A stretch of 64,000 bases of DNA, from NCBI GenBank assembly GCA_963814055.1, contig CAWFBJ010000030.1, forward strand, positions 124,001 to 188,000, given 5' to 3'. Below are positions 29,229 through 36,682 of the stretch, one piece after another. A program made the position numbers and the translations under genes. Within the stretch, counting starts at the first letter, position 1. Each line of letters opens with the position of its first letter. This DNA comes from AWTP1-13 sp963814055. GTDB taxonomy: Bacteria; Pseudomonadota; Alphaproteobacteria; Rhizobiales; Hyphomicrobiaceae. A model generated the notes under the pieces. That model saw nothing but the letters and a program-made list of their open reading frames with translations. It was not told the origin of the DNA and ran no database searches.

Positions 29229-30428
29229 TCAGAAGATCGGTTGTTTCGCTCCGGGACGATTGGTTGGGGCAAGGCCGTAGAACTCGCCGTTCTGCCATTG
29301 CCCGACGTGCCAAAGTGACGGGTTGCGATTGCCGGTCAGCTTCAGGTCGCCGATGATCGTCTTGAAGGTGCCGGTCTTCATCTCCTGCAGGATCTTGGCG
29401 TTGTCGATCTCGCCGACGGTCTCGATCGCCTGCTGCAGCACCTGCAACCCGGCGTAGGTGTTGGGGCTGGCCCAGCGATCGGGCTCCTGGCCCTTGTTCA
29501 CGGCCTTGTGGCGCTCGAAATACTCCTTCATGCCCGGCGCGGCCGGATCGAGGCCGCCGAGACCCAGGATGCCGTTCACCTTGTCACCGAACTTGCCCTT
29601 GTAGTTGGGGAAGGCCGAGCCGACGCCCAGGAACCGCACCTTCGGCGTGAAGCCGTTGGCGATCGACTGCTCGGTGATCATGAAGGTGTCGGGCGGGTAG
29701 GAGATGGCGATCAGGCTGTCAGGATTGGCCGCCTTGGCCGCGTTGATCTGGGCGGAGAGGTCGGCAACGCCCAGCGCGTAGCTGGTCTCGTAGACGACCT
29801 TGAACCCGGCGCTCGCCAGCGCCGGTTTGAGGGAGGCGCTGTATTCGACGCCGAACGGGTGCTGCACCACGAACACGGCGACCGTGTCGTTGATCTTGCC
29901 CTTGCCCTTCTGGTCCGCCAGCAAGTCGACGAGCGCCTTGACCTGCTCGTTCGGCTTGCTCAGGAACCAGAACATGGTGGGGAATTTCTGCACCAGCTCT
30001 TCGAGCTTGTCGCTGCCGGCCGTGCCCATAACCTGCGGGTAGCCGAATTTGGCGAACGTCGGCGCGGCCTGCAGGTTGGGGCCGGTTCCCCACGGCGACA
30101 GCACGATGTCGAGTTTGTCGACGCTCATCATGCGCTCGACCTGGCGCACCATGTCCTGGTTGTCGGAGCGGTCGTCGACTTCGACGAGTTCGAGCGGGAT
30201 GCGCTTGTTGTACTTCTTGAGCATCAGCCCGCCGGTCTTGTTCACGTCGTCGACCCACAGCCGGTAGTTCGGCACGGTGGTCAGCATGGCGCCGGCCGCT
30301 TGCGGGCCCGACAGCGAGATGGCGTAGCCGACCTTGATCGATTTCGGCTCCTGCGCGACGGCGGTGCCGAACGCAGCCGACGCAGCCAGCGTCCCCAAAA
30401 CAGTGGCGAGATTGAAGAATTTGTGCAT
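29229..30428 (-). CDS. Liv-type ABC transporter solute-binding protein
   Basis: A 399-residue periplasmic receptor of the Peripla_BP_6 group. The signal peptide (NLATVLGTLAASAAFGTAVA, cut near AQE) is followed by SIKVGYAISLSGPQAAGAML. Later blocks include VLSPWGTGPNLQAAPTFAKF, then AGLQVLQQAIETVGEIDNAK, and a final GNRNPSLWHVGQWQNGEFYG. The ligand (amino acid, amide or aromatic acid) cannot be told from the sequence. It is the first gene of the receptor-LivHM-LivG unit, and a terminator follows it. It is divergent from nothing: the LysR gene upstream is on the same strand, 142 bases away. Confidence 0.92.
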   Translation of the reverse strand: MHKFFNLATVLGTLAASAAFGTAVAQEPKSIKVGYAISLSGPQAAGAMLTTVPNYRLWVDDVNKTGGLMLKKYNKRIPLELVEVDDRSDNQDMVRQVERMMSVDKLDIVLSPWGTGPNLQAAPTFAKFGYPQVMGTAGSDKLEELVQKFPTMFWFLSKPNEQVKALVDLLADQKGKGKINDTVAVFVVQHPFGVEYSASLKPALASAGFKVVYETSYALGVADLSAQINAAKAANPDSLIAISYPPDTFMITEQSIANGFTPKVRFLGVGSAFPNYKGKFGDKVNGILGLGGLDPAAPGMKEYFERHKAVNKGQEPDRWASPNTYAGLQVLQQAIETVGEIDNAKILQEMKTGTFKTIIGDLKLTGNRNPSLWHVGQWQNGEFYGLAPTNRPGAKQPIF

Positions 30429-30570
30429 CGATGCCCTCCCTGCGAGCTGCTGCCACGACTTTAGAATGATGGCTTTGGCGCAACCCTATTGGTTTGCATA
30501 CCCATCGGTCAAGGAGATCAGCAAACGGTCTGTTTGGGGCGGTCAAGGCATGCGTCGTGCATCTGCGGCT

Positions 30571-31434
30571 TCATTTGGCGACGCTGGGCAAAACCGACAT
30601 GAGGCCGCGCAGGGCCGGTGAAGGCTCGCCGTTCCAAACGAGGTGCGTGCGGCTCTGCGAAAAGCGCTTCGGCAGCGGGTGCTGGCGGATGCTTCGCGTT
30701 GCATGCAGCGCCTCCAGGACCGATTTCGGCACCACCGCATAACCGGTCCCGGCGGCAACGCAGGCGATCATGGCCTGATAAGAGGCAAACTCCAGGACCC
30801 GTTCGGGCATCGCGCCTCCCAGCCATTCCTCCACGCGCTTGCGATAGGAGCAGCCCTGCGCGAACGCGATCAGCGTCAAGCGCCCAAGGTCTTGCGGGCC
30901 GGATACCTTGGGTATCGCCTTTGATGTCACGAGCACCAGCTGCTCGTCGAATACCGGCTGCGATCCCAGGTCCGGTGCCGTGAAAGGCTCGGACACGAAG
31001 GCGGCCTCGACATCGAAATTCATCACACGCGTGATCAGCGCGCCGGTGGTTCCGGTCGCGAGTTCCACCACCACGTCGGGGTAGAGGCTGTGATAGCGCG
31101 ACAGGATGGGAGCCAGGCGCGTGCCGGCCGTGCTCTCGAGCGAGCCCAGCCGGAACATGCCCTTGGGCTTGCCGGTGCGCATTTGGCTGACCGCCTCGTC
31201 CGCCAGGCGCAGCAGGCGGTCGGCATAGACAAGCAGGGTGTGTCCCTCCGCCGAGAGACGGATCGAACGCCCTTCGCGGCGGAACAAGCGCGTGCCGACA
31301 TGCTGTTCCAGCTGGCGGATGCGTGTCGTGACGTTGGATTGCACGCGATTGAGCTTGTTGGCCGCACGCACGACGCCACCCTCGTCCACGACGGTACGGA
31401 AGATCTTCAGGGACTCGAGATCAATCGTTCTCAT
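30571..31434 (-). CDS. LysR-family transcriptional regulator
   Basis: A 287-residue regulator starting at ATG 31434. The N-terminal winged helix-turn-helix is typical: LESLKIFRTVVDEGGVVRAA, then NVTTRIRQLEQHVGTRLFRR. The effector domain follows (PDVVVELATGTTGALITRVM and so on). No ribosome binding site is visible before the ATG. Instead a perfect 23-base dyad covers the start codon (31424-31446), which suggests auto-repression. It is divergent from the MFS transporter gene at 31500, the usual LysR arrangement, and probably controls it. Confidence 0.92.
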   Translation of the reverse strand: MRTIDLESLKIFRTVVDEGGVVRAANKLNRVQSNVTTRIRQLEQHVGTRLFRREGRSIRLSAEGHTLLVYADRLLRLADEAVSQMRTGKPKGMFRLGSLESTAGTRLAPILSRYHSLYPDVVVELATGTTGALITRVMNFDVEAAFVSEPFTAPDLGSQPVFDEQLVLVTSKAIPKVSGPQDLGRLTLIAFAQGCSYRKRVEEWLGGAMPERVLEFASYQAMIACVAAGTGYAVVPKSVLEALHATRSIRQHPLPKRFSQSRTHLVWNGEPSPALRGLMSVLPSVAK

Positions 31435-31446
31435 AGAGAGAACGAT
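31424..31446. promoter_or_regulatory. perfect dyad over the lysR start codon, candidate operator
   Basis: ATCGTTCTC (31424-31432) and GAGAACGAT (31438-31446) are perfect inverted copies around five bases. The lysR ATG (31432-31434 on the - strand) overlaps its left arm. It also lies 54 bases before the MFS start, so one protein bound here could affect both genes. Confidence 0.6.
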
Positions 31447-31499
31447 AATGCATAATAATTCATTTGTGCAAGCGGTCTCGCGGGGCGCTAGTACGCGGC

Positions 31500-32843
31500 A
31501 TGAGACCCCACCTCGACGTCCAAACCCGTCCGGCCGCGCTCTCCGTCGCAGCAGCCTGTGCCATCGCAGCTGTCGCCCTGGCGGTGGCGATGGGGATCGG
31601 GCGGTTCGCCTTCACGCCGCTTCTTCCGCTCATGGTTCGCGACGGCACGCTGGCGCAGAGCGCCGGCGCATGGCTGGCGGCCAGCAATTACCTGGGTTAC
31701 CTGGCCGGCGCCCTGACCGCGAGCCGGCTCGGCCTGTCGCTGCCGGCGCTGATGCGGTTGAGCCTTGCCGGCACTGTCGTGGCCACGGCCGCCATGGGCG
31801 CGGTGGACGGGTCGGCGGCGTGGGCATGTCTGCGCTTCCTGGCGGGCGTCATGAGCGCCTGGACGCTGGTTGCGACCAGTGCGTGGGCCCTGAAGCGGCT
31901 GGCCCAAGCCGGACGCACGGATCTCTCGGGCATGGTCTACGCGGGCGTCGGCCTCGGCATTGCTGGTGCCGGGCTGTTTTGCCTCGTGGCTGCGCGCCCC
32001 GGTATCTCCGCCAGCCAGCTTTGGCTCGAACTCGCGGCGGTGGCGGCTTGCTGCGTCGTGATCCCTGACCTCGTGTTGGGCCGGCCGTGGGAGATCTCTG
32101 CGCCCCTCGCGCCGATGTCGCCGCCTGACACTCCAGAGCGCTGCACCGGCCTCGTGATCTGCTACGGCGTGCTCGGTTTCGGTTACATCCTGCCAGCCAC
32201 GTTCCTGCCCGCCCTCGCACGCGAGGTGGTGGACAACTCGCAGGTCTTTGGCCTCGCCTGGCCCGTCTTCGGGATCGCTGCCGCACTCTCCACCATCGTG
32301 ACGGCTCGCTGTTTTGGCCAGTCCAACCGCCTTCGCGTCTGGGCGGCCAGTCACGCTCTCATGGCCACGGGTGTCGTGCTGCCGAGCCTCTGGCTCACCC
32401 CGGTGACGATCGCGATTGCAGCGCTGCTGGTCGGCAGCACCTTCATGGTGGTGACGATGATCGGCATGCAGGAGGCCCGTGCGCGGGCGCCGGGCAATCC
32501 CACCGCACTTCTGGGTCTGATGACCGCCGCGTTCGCCATCGGCCAGCTGGCCGGGCCTGTCGTGTCGGGCGTTCTCGAGCTGCTGCCGGGAGGACACCGC
32601 GCGGCCCTCGGCCACGCCCTGCAACTCGCGGCTTTCGCTCTGGCGCTGAGCGCAGGCTATCTCTGGAGCCGATCGCGCCCCAGTCCGGAGCAAAGGGCAA
32701 ACGGCATGACGGGCCCTGCTGAGGGGCGCCAGCCATCGACGAAGGCTCTCACCCCGCAGACCTTCCCTGGGCAAAACGCTCCGCCGATCTGGCCTTCGCC
32801 TTCGCCGCCTCGATCTCGCGGTCGCGCGGCGGAGCCGTCGTGA
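31500..32843 (+). CDS. MFS transporter, YbfB/YjiJ family
   Basis: A 447-residue inner-membrane transporter. I prefer ATG 31500 over the GTG/ATG extensions at 31464 because it begins close to the first helix. About 12 helices are visible, beginning AAACAIAAVALAVAMGIGRF and FTPLLPLMVRDGTLAQSAGA. The GIGRFAFTPLLP and AWLAASNYLGYLAGAL blocks are the signature of the YbfB/YjiJ group. The last 55 residues are polar and Pro-rich and overlap the convergent DUF2277 gene by about 95 bases. It is divergent from the LysR gene, which suggests substrate-induced expression. The substrate is unknown. Confidence 0.88.
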   Translation: MRPHLDVQTRPAALSVAAACAIAAVALAVAMGIGRFAFTPLLPLMVRDGTLAQSAGAWLAASNYLGYLAGALTASRLGLSLPALMRLSLAGTVVATAAMGAVDGSAAWACLRFLAGVMSAWTLVATSAWALKRLAQAGRTDLSGMVYAGVGLGIAGAGLFCLVAARPGISASQLWLELAAVAACCVVIPDLVLGRPWEISAPLAPMSPPDTPERCTGLVICYGVLGFGYILPATFLPALAREVVDNSQVFGLAWPVFGIAAALSTIVTARCFGQSNRLRVWAASHALMATGVVLPSLWLTPVTIAIAALLVGSTFMVVTMIGMQEARARAPGNPTALLGLMTAAFAIGQLAGPVVSGVLELLPGGHRAALGHALQLAAFALALSAGYLWSRSRPSPEQRANGMTGPAEGRQPSTKALTPQTFPGQNAPPIWPSPSPPRSRGRAAEPS

Positions 32844-33033
32844 CGAGCGAAGCGAGCAGCTCGTGGGCCGCCTCGGTCACCTGGTCCACGGCGCGGTCGA
32901 AAGCCGGCAAGTTGGCTTTGGAGGGATGCGTGAAGCCACTCAGCTTGCGCACGAACTGGAGAGCAGAGGCGCGGATCTCGTCGTTCGTGGCGGGCGGTTC
33001 AAAGTTGTGCAGGGTCTTGATGTTTCGACACAC
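32749..33033 (-). CDS. DUF2277 protein
   Basis: A 94-residue protein of unknown function. GTG 33033 is chosen because the family begins exactly there with (V/M)CRNIKTLHNFEPPATNDE, and AGAGGA lies upstream. The IRASALQFVRKLSGFTHPSK block is the family hallmark, and a basic helical tail (REIEAAKAKARSAERFAQGR) ends it. The CRN start with one Cys is conserved in the family. The gene overlaps the convergent MFS gene by 95 bases, an unusually long overlap. Confidence 0.85.
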   Translation of the reverse strand: MCRNIKTLHNFEPPATNDEIRASALQFVRKLSGFTHPSKANLPAFDRAVDQVTEAAHELLASLVTTAPPRDREIEAAKAKARSAERFAQGRSAG

Positions 33034-33144
33034 GGCATCCTCTTCTCTGCAGACCGGGATTTGCGATACGCTGGCACACACGCTTCGCTGCAATCAACCC
33101 GCATATCGAGCAGGTCGGTTGCAGGTCAGGCGTGCTGGTGGCGC

Positions 33145-33492
33145 TCAACCCAAGATCGTATAGGCCGCAGCGAATGCAAGGCCGGTGACGATCGTCGCCA
33201 GCATCGCTCCGAGAAACGTCCACCTGACGCTGGCAAAGCTGCGCTTGCGCTCCGCTTTCAGCCAGTCGCGCACAAAGTCCATCGGCGGCGCGAGGTTCTC
33301 GCGTTCGAGCCCGCGAAACGTTTCCGCGTTTGCATCGTTGCGAAGTTGCCCGGCGTAGGCAGCTTTGACTTTGCTGTATCCGATGCGCCCCAGCGCCGCG
33401 CGGCATTGCGCATCTTCCCGCGCTCGCTCGACAAAAGCCGGCAGCGGGCCGCTCGGCTCGTGCATCTCCCGACTGGGGCTCGCAACGCTCAT
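33145..33492 (-). CDS. hypothetical protein with a C-terminal membrane helix
   Basis: A 115-residue protein of unknown family. The frame is open to 33579, but ATG 33492 gives the sensible start MSVASPSREMHEPSGPLPAF. Residues 15-85 are helical and charged (VERAREDAQCRAALGRIGYS, then ENLAPPMDFVRDWLKAERKR). The last 25 residues are one hydrophobic helix (WTFLGAMLATIVTGLAFAAA), so it would be a tail-anchored inner-membrane protein. Start signals are weak. Codon use is like its neighbours. Confidence 0.6.
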   Translation of the reverse strand: MSVASPSREMHEPSGPLPAFVERAREDAQCRAALGRIGYSKVKAAYAGQLRNDANAETFRGLERENLAPPMDFVRDWLKAERKRSFASVRWTFLGAMLATIVTGLAFAAAYTILG

Positions 33493-33653
33493 GAGAGTAC
33501 TGACCGATAAAACAAGGGGCTTTGCGACCGTCAACCCTGGATTTCCGAGAATTGCGCTCAGCGCGGTCCGATAACGCAAATCTTCCGGGCCGGAATTATG
33601 GCCACGGGATCACGAACCTTTTCCGCTCGTGTCACGGCGCCAGGCGATGTGCT

Positions 33654-33926
33654 TCAAATGTTGGGATCTTCGGCGTCGTGCGCATGGCCGATGGCGCGTC
33701 TGAGGCGAGCGTCCAGTTTGCTGCAGGACACGATCACCTTTTGCGAATGGACGGCCTCGACCGCGTCGAGCGGCACGAAAAAATCGCCTGCGTTCTCGAC
33801 GTAGACGACCAGCTCGGGCCGCCCGTGCGGCGAAACCTGCCGGACGGCGCCGAACGCGTGCTCGCCATCGGAGACAAAAACCTCAAATCCTTCCTGGATC
33901 TGCTCGCGCATCGTGTTGGTCTCCAT
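33654..33926 (-). CDS. DUF2171-like small protein
   Basis: A 90-residue protein from ATG 33926. The pattern IQEGFEVFVSDGEHAFGAVR, a strand pair (RPELVVYVENAGDFFVPLDA) and VEAVHSQKVIVSCSKLDARL matches DUF2171, a small PRC-barrel-like fold. The function is unknown; these proteins are often stress-related. The C-terminus is polar. It is transcribed away from the Tim44-like gene. Confidence 0.65.
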   Translation of the reverse strand: METNTMREQIQEGFEVFVSDGEHAFGAVRQVSPHGRPELVVYVENAGDFFVPLDAVEAVHSQKVIVSCSKLDARLRRAIGHAHDAEDPNI

Positions 33927-34139
33927 GGCTGGACGGCCTTGCAAGGAGGATTGCCGGATATTGGGGAGAATGTAGGCCCGATCGGCCGCTTACAACCCGT
34001 TGTTCGACGGGCTTGTTTCGGCAAGGCGTGAGCTGAGCCGGCGATTGCTGCGGTGCAGCGTTACACAATCGCGTGACAATCGGGGTCGGCGACCCCATAT
34101 ACGTGCAGTTGTTCGGCTCTACCAAAGGATGAGGCACAC

Positions 34140-35099
34140 ATGTCAATTGCCCGACTGGGCGGACTTTCGCTCGCAGTCGCAGCGACTTTGGCGTTCATGG
34201 TGAGCGTGGCCGACGCCCGCGTCAGCAGTGGCGGCAGCCGCGGCAACCGTACCTTCAATACGCCCCCCGCGACGAACACGGCGCCTAAGCCGGCGGCTCC
34301 CATCGAGCGGTCGATGACCCAGCCCGGCACCAGCAAGGTTGCACAAGGTCCCAACGCGGCCGCGCCTGCGGCTGCTCCTTCGCGCTTTGGCGGTGGTTTC
34401 GGCGGCCTGCTGATGGGCGGCTTGCTTGGCGCAGGCCTGTTCGGTCTGCTTTCGGGCTCCGGCCTGTTCGGCGGCCTCGGCGGTTTCGCCTCGTTCCTCG
34501 GCCTGTTGCTTCAGGTGGCCCTGATTGCCGGCATCGCGTATCTGGTGATCGGCTACTTCCGTAATCGCAACCAGCCGGCGCTGGCACGGGCCTCGAGCGG
34601 GTCCGGCAATGGCTCGCTGCGCGACACGTTCAACAGCTACCGGCAAGGCATGGGCGGCGTCGGCGGCGGCACGGATGCGTCGCCTGCACTCGCGATCGAC
34701 AAGGCCGACTTCGATGCCTTCGAGAAGCTGCTCGGCGACATCCAGACTGCCTATGCACGCGAAGACGTCGATGCGCTGGGCGATATGACGACGCCGGAAA
34801 TGCTGTCGTACTTCGCCCAGGATCTGGCTGACGACAAGCGCAAGGGTACCCGCTGCGAGGTCTCGAACGTGAAGCTTCTGCAGGGCGATCTTTCGGAAGC
34901 CTGGCAGGAGCCGGGCACCGACTACGCCACCGTGGCGATGCGCTTCTCCATGATCGACGTCACACTCGATCGCAATACCGGTCGCGTCATCTCGGGCGAT
35001 CGCAATGTGCCCGAGGAGGCGACGGAGATCTGGACCTTCCGGCGCGACCATCGCACTCTGGCCGAAGGCTGGAAGCTGTCGGCGGTTCAGCAGGCCTAA
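34140..35099 (+). CDS. Tim44-like domain protein
   Basis: A 319-residue envelope protein. A signal peptide (GLSLAVAATLAFMVSVADA) is followed by a Pro/Ala-rich linker and a long Gly/Leu/Phe-rich membrane stretch at about 80-140 (GGLLMGGLLGAGLFGLLSGS, then FLGLLLQVALIAGIAYLVIG). The C-terminal 150 residues are a Tim44-like alpha/beta domain (FEKLLGDIQTAYAREDVDAL, then EMLSYFAQDLADDKRKGTRC, ending EIWTFRRDHRTLAEGWKLSA). Mitochondrial Tim44 anchors the import motor; bacterial relatives have no established role. A strong terminator follows, so it is monocistronic. Confidence 0.88.
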   Translation: MSIARLGGLSLAVAATLAFMVSVADARVSSGGSRGNRTFNTPPATNTAPKPAAPIERSMTQPGTSKVAQGPNAAAPAAAPSRFGGGFGGLLMGGLLGAGLFGLLSGSGLFGGLGGFASFLGLLLQVALIAGIAYLVIGYFRNRNQPALARASSGSGNGSLRDTFNSYRQGMGGVGGGTDASPALAIDKADFDAFEKLLGDIQTAYAREDVDALGDMTTPEMLSYFAQDLADDKRKGTRCEVSNVKLLQGDLSEAWQEPGTDYATVAMRFSMIDVTLDRNTGRVISGDRNVPEEATEIWTFRRDHRTLAEGWKLSAVQQA

Positions 35100-35136
35100 G
35101 TCTCGCCAGCGAACCTTCATCTCCGAAACTTTTTGG

Positions 35137-35167
35137 CCGCCCGGCAACTCGGGCGGTCATTTTTTTT
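35137..35167 (+). terminator. intrinsic terminator after the Tim44-like gene
   Basis: CCGCCCG (35137-35143) pairs perfectly with CGGGCGG (35150-35156), six-base loop, then TCA and eight T from 35160. Confidence 0.9.
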
Positions 35168-35280
35168 GGTGCGCCGCACTCCGACGTCGCCGGCATGGCC
35201 GAACGGTAAACCGGCTGTTAATCGCTACGCGGCAAAATACCCGGGTCTTATGAGGCCAACGCCACATAAGGAGAGAAAGC

Positions 35281-35649
35281 GTGGAAACGCGGCATCGATT
35301 TTATGCGGCCCCCGCCCGTTCGGCGGCAGGCCTGCCCGACAGTCCCAGTGAGGCCATGCCGCGCGACGATGCGCGCGTGACCGTGTTCACCATTGCCGGC
35401 ATGGTGTTCATGGAGGGCCTGAGCGAACCGTGGTGGTGCACCGTTCGCGATATGTCGCACGGCGGCGCGCGGCTCGAACTGGACCGTTGCAAACCGCCGC
35501 GGGTTTCCGAGCAGCTTCCCGACCTGGTCACCCTCTACTTCTGCCCGGATCGGACCGAGGTACAGTGCCGGGTCGCCTGGCGCGACGGCCGCCATTTCGG
35601 CTTGCAGTTCATCGGTGACATCGCCGCCTCGACACGGCGGCCGGTGTAG
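35281..35649 (+). CDS. PilZ-domain protein
   Basis: A 122-residue single-domain protein starting at GTG 35281 with AAGGAG eight bases upstream. The PilZ DxSxxG motif is present as VRDMSHGGARLEL, and the second strand block VQCRVAWRDGRHFGLQFIGD is typical. The first arginine motif (RxxxR) is weak: PRDDARV at about residue 27. PilZ domains bind cyclic di-GMP, but with a poor RxxxR this one may bind weakly or not at all. No partner domain or neighbour suggests its output. Confidence 0.8.
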   Translation: METRHRFYAAPARSAAGLPDSPSEAMPRDDARVTVFTIAGMVFMEGLSEPWWCTVRDMSHGGARLELDRCKPPRVSEQLPDLVTLYFCPDRTEVQCRVAWRDGRHFGLQFIGDIAASTRRPV

Positions 35650-35656
35650 CGCGCAT

Positions 35657-35695
35657 CTGGATTCCCGCTCCGCGCTGCGCTTGGCGGGAATGACG
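35657..35695. repeat. half copy of the CTGGATTCCCGC...GCGGGAATGACG repeat
   Basis: One arm pair of the dispersed element seen more fully at 46.6, 49.4, 58.5, 59.3, 61.4 and 62.0 kb. CTGGATTCCCGC at its left and GCGGGAATGACG at its right can pair. Confidence 0.8.
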
Positions 35696-35716
35696 CCGGT
35701 TGTAAAGGGCGCCGCT

Positions 35717-35798
35717 CACTCCACCCGTCATCCAAACTCCACCCGTCATCCCCGAAGCCGAGGCCTTGCGCCGAGGGTATCGGGGACCCAGCCGCAAG
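35717..35798. repeat. second intergenic repeat (CGTCATCCCCG...CGGGGACCCAG)
   Basis: The phrase ACTCCACCCGTCATCC occurs twice in tandem. The second copy leads into GTCATCCCCGAAGCC and ends with GTATCGGGGACCCAG, a stem-loop of the same design as the main repeat but with a different sequence. Confidence 0.6.
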
Positions 35799-35891
35799 GG
35801 CGGAGCGCCACGGTTCGCGCGGCGGCCTGCGGCATCTCGATTTTGTCCGCCTGAGCTAGTATCGGTATCGGTATCCCGCCGAGGAGAACCG

Positions 35892-36668
35892 ATGCCTGCG
35901 TCCCCATCCTCATCGCCTGCCGTCGTGTTCATCCATGGCATCGGCGGCGCCGCCCGCGTGTGGGCGCCGCAGATGGCCAGCTTCGCCGCGTCCGGCTTCA
36001 CGCCGGTGGCGCTGGATCTGCCGGGCTACGGTGGCCGCCCTCCTGTTGCGGCGATGGATTTCGATGGGCTCGCGGCCGACGTCGAGTCGCAGATCGAACG
36101 GCGAGGCCTCACAAGACCGATCCTGGTTGGCCACTCGATGGGCGGCATGATCGCGCAGACAGCCTTGCGACGGCGGCCGGCCGGTTACGCTGCCGCCGTG
36201 TTCGCCTGCACCAGCCCGGCCTTCGGCAGCGCCGACGGCGCGTTCCAGACCAAGTTCGTCGCCGACCGGCTGGGACCGCTCGATGCCGGCAGGACCATGG
36301 CCGACCTCGCGCCAAAGATGGTTGACCGCATGATCGGGCCTGCCGCCGACCCCGCGGGCTGTGCACACGCCGTCGAGGTGATGAGCGCGGTGCCTGCAGA
36401 CACCTACCGCGCCGCCGTGCGCTGCCTGGTGGGTTTCGACGAGCGCGCCAACCTGGCGAAGATTGGTGTTCCCGTGCTGTGTCTCGCCGGCGAAAAGGAC
36501 CCTAACGCTCCGGCCGCGGGCGTGGAGCGCATGGCAGGCAAAATTCCCGGCGCCCGCTATGTGTGCCTCCCCGGCGTCGGACACTTGCCGAACCTGGAGG
36601 CTCCGGCCGCCTTCGATGCTGCTATCCTGGATTTCCTGCGCAACGCGCTCGCACCCGCCGCGCTCTGA
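35892..36668 (+). CDS. alpha/beta hydrolase
   Basis: A 258-residue hydrolase starting at ATG 35892 with GAGGAGAA upstream. The oxyanion block VVFIHGIGGAARVWAPQMAS is at about residues 10-29. The nucleophile elbow LVGHSMGGM has the catalytic Ser, the Asp lies in LAGEKDPNAPA, and the His is in GVGHLPNLEAP. The fold is like 3-oxoadipate enol-lactonases and C-C hydrolases. The acyl-CoA dehydrogenase gene starts 14 bases later, so the two are probably one operon acting on the same acid or ester. The substrate is unknown. Confidence 0.9.
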   Translation: MPASPSSSPAVVFIHGIGGAARVWAPQMASFAASGFTPVALDLPGYGGRPPVAAMDFDGLAADVESQIERRGLTRPILVGHSMGGMIAQTALRRRPAGYAAAVFACTSPAFGSADGAFQTKFVADRLGPLDAGRTMADLAPKMVDRMIGPAADPAGCAHAVEVMSAVPADTYRAAVRCLVGFDERANLAKIGVPVLCLAGEKDPNAPAAGVERMAGKIPGARYVCLPGVGHLPNLEAPAAFDAAILDFLRNALAPAAL

Positions 36669-36682
36669 GGACTCACCGGCCG

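Noticed and set aside
29508..30464. 318-codon + strand open frame opposite the Liv receptor gene
   Set aside because: Shadow of the receptor gene; no start signals and no recognisable motifs.
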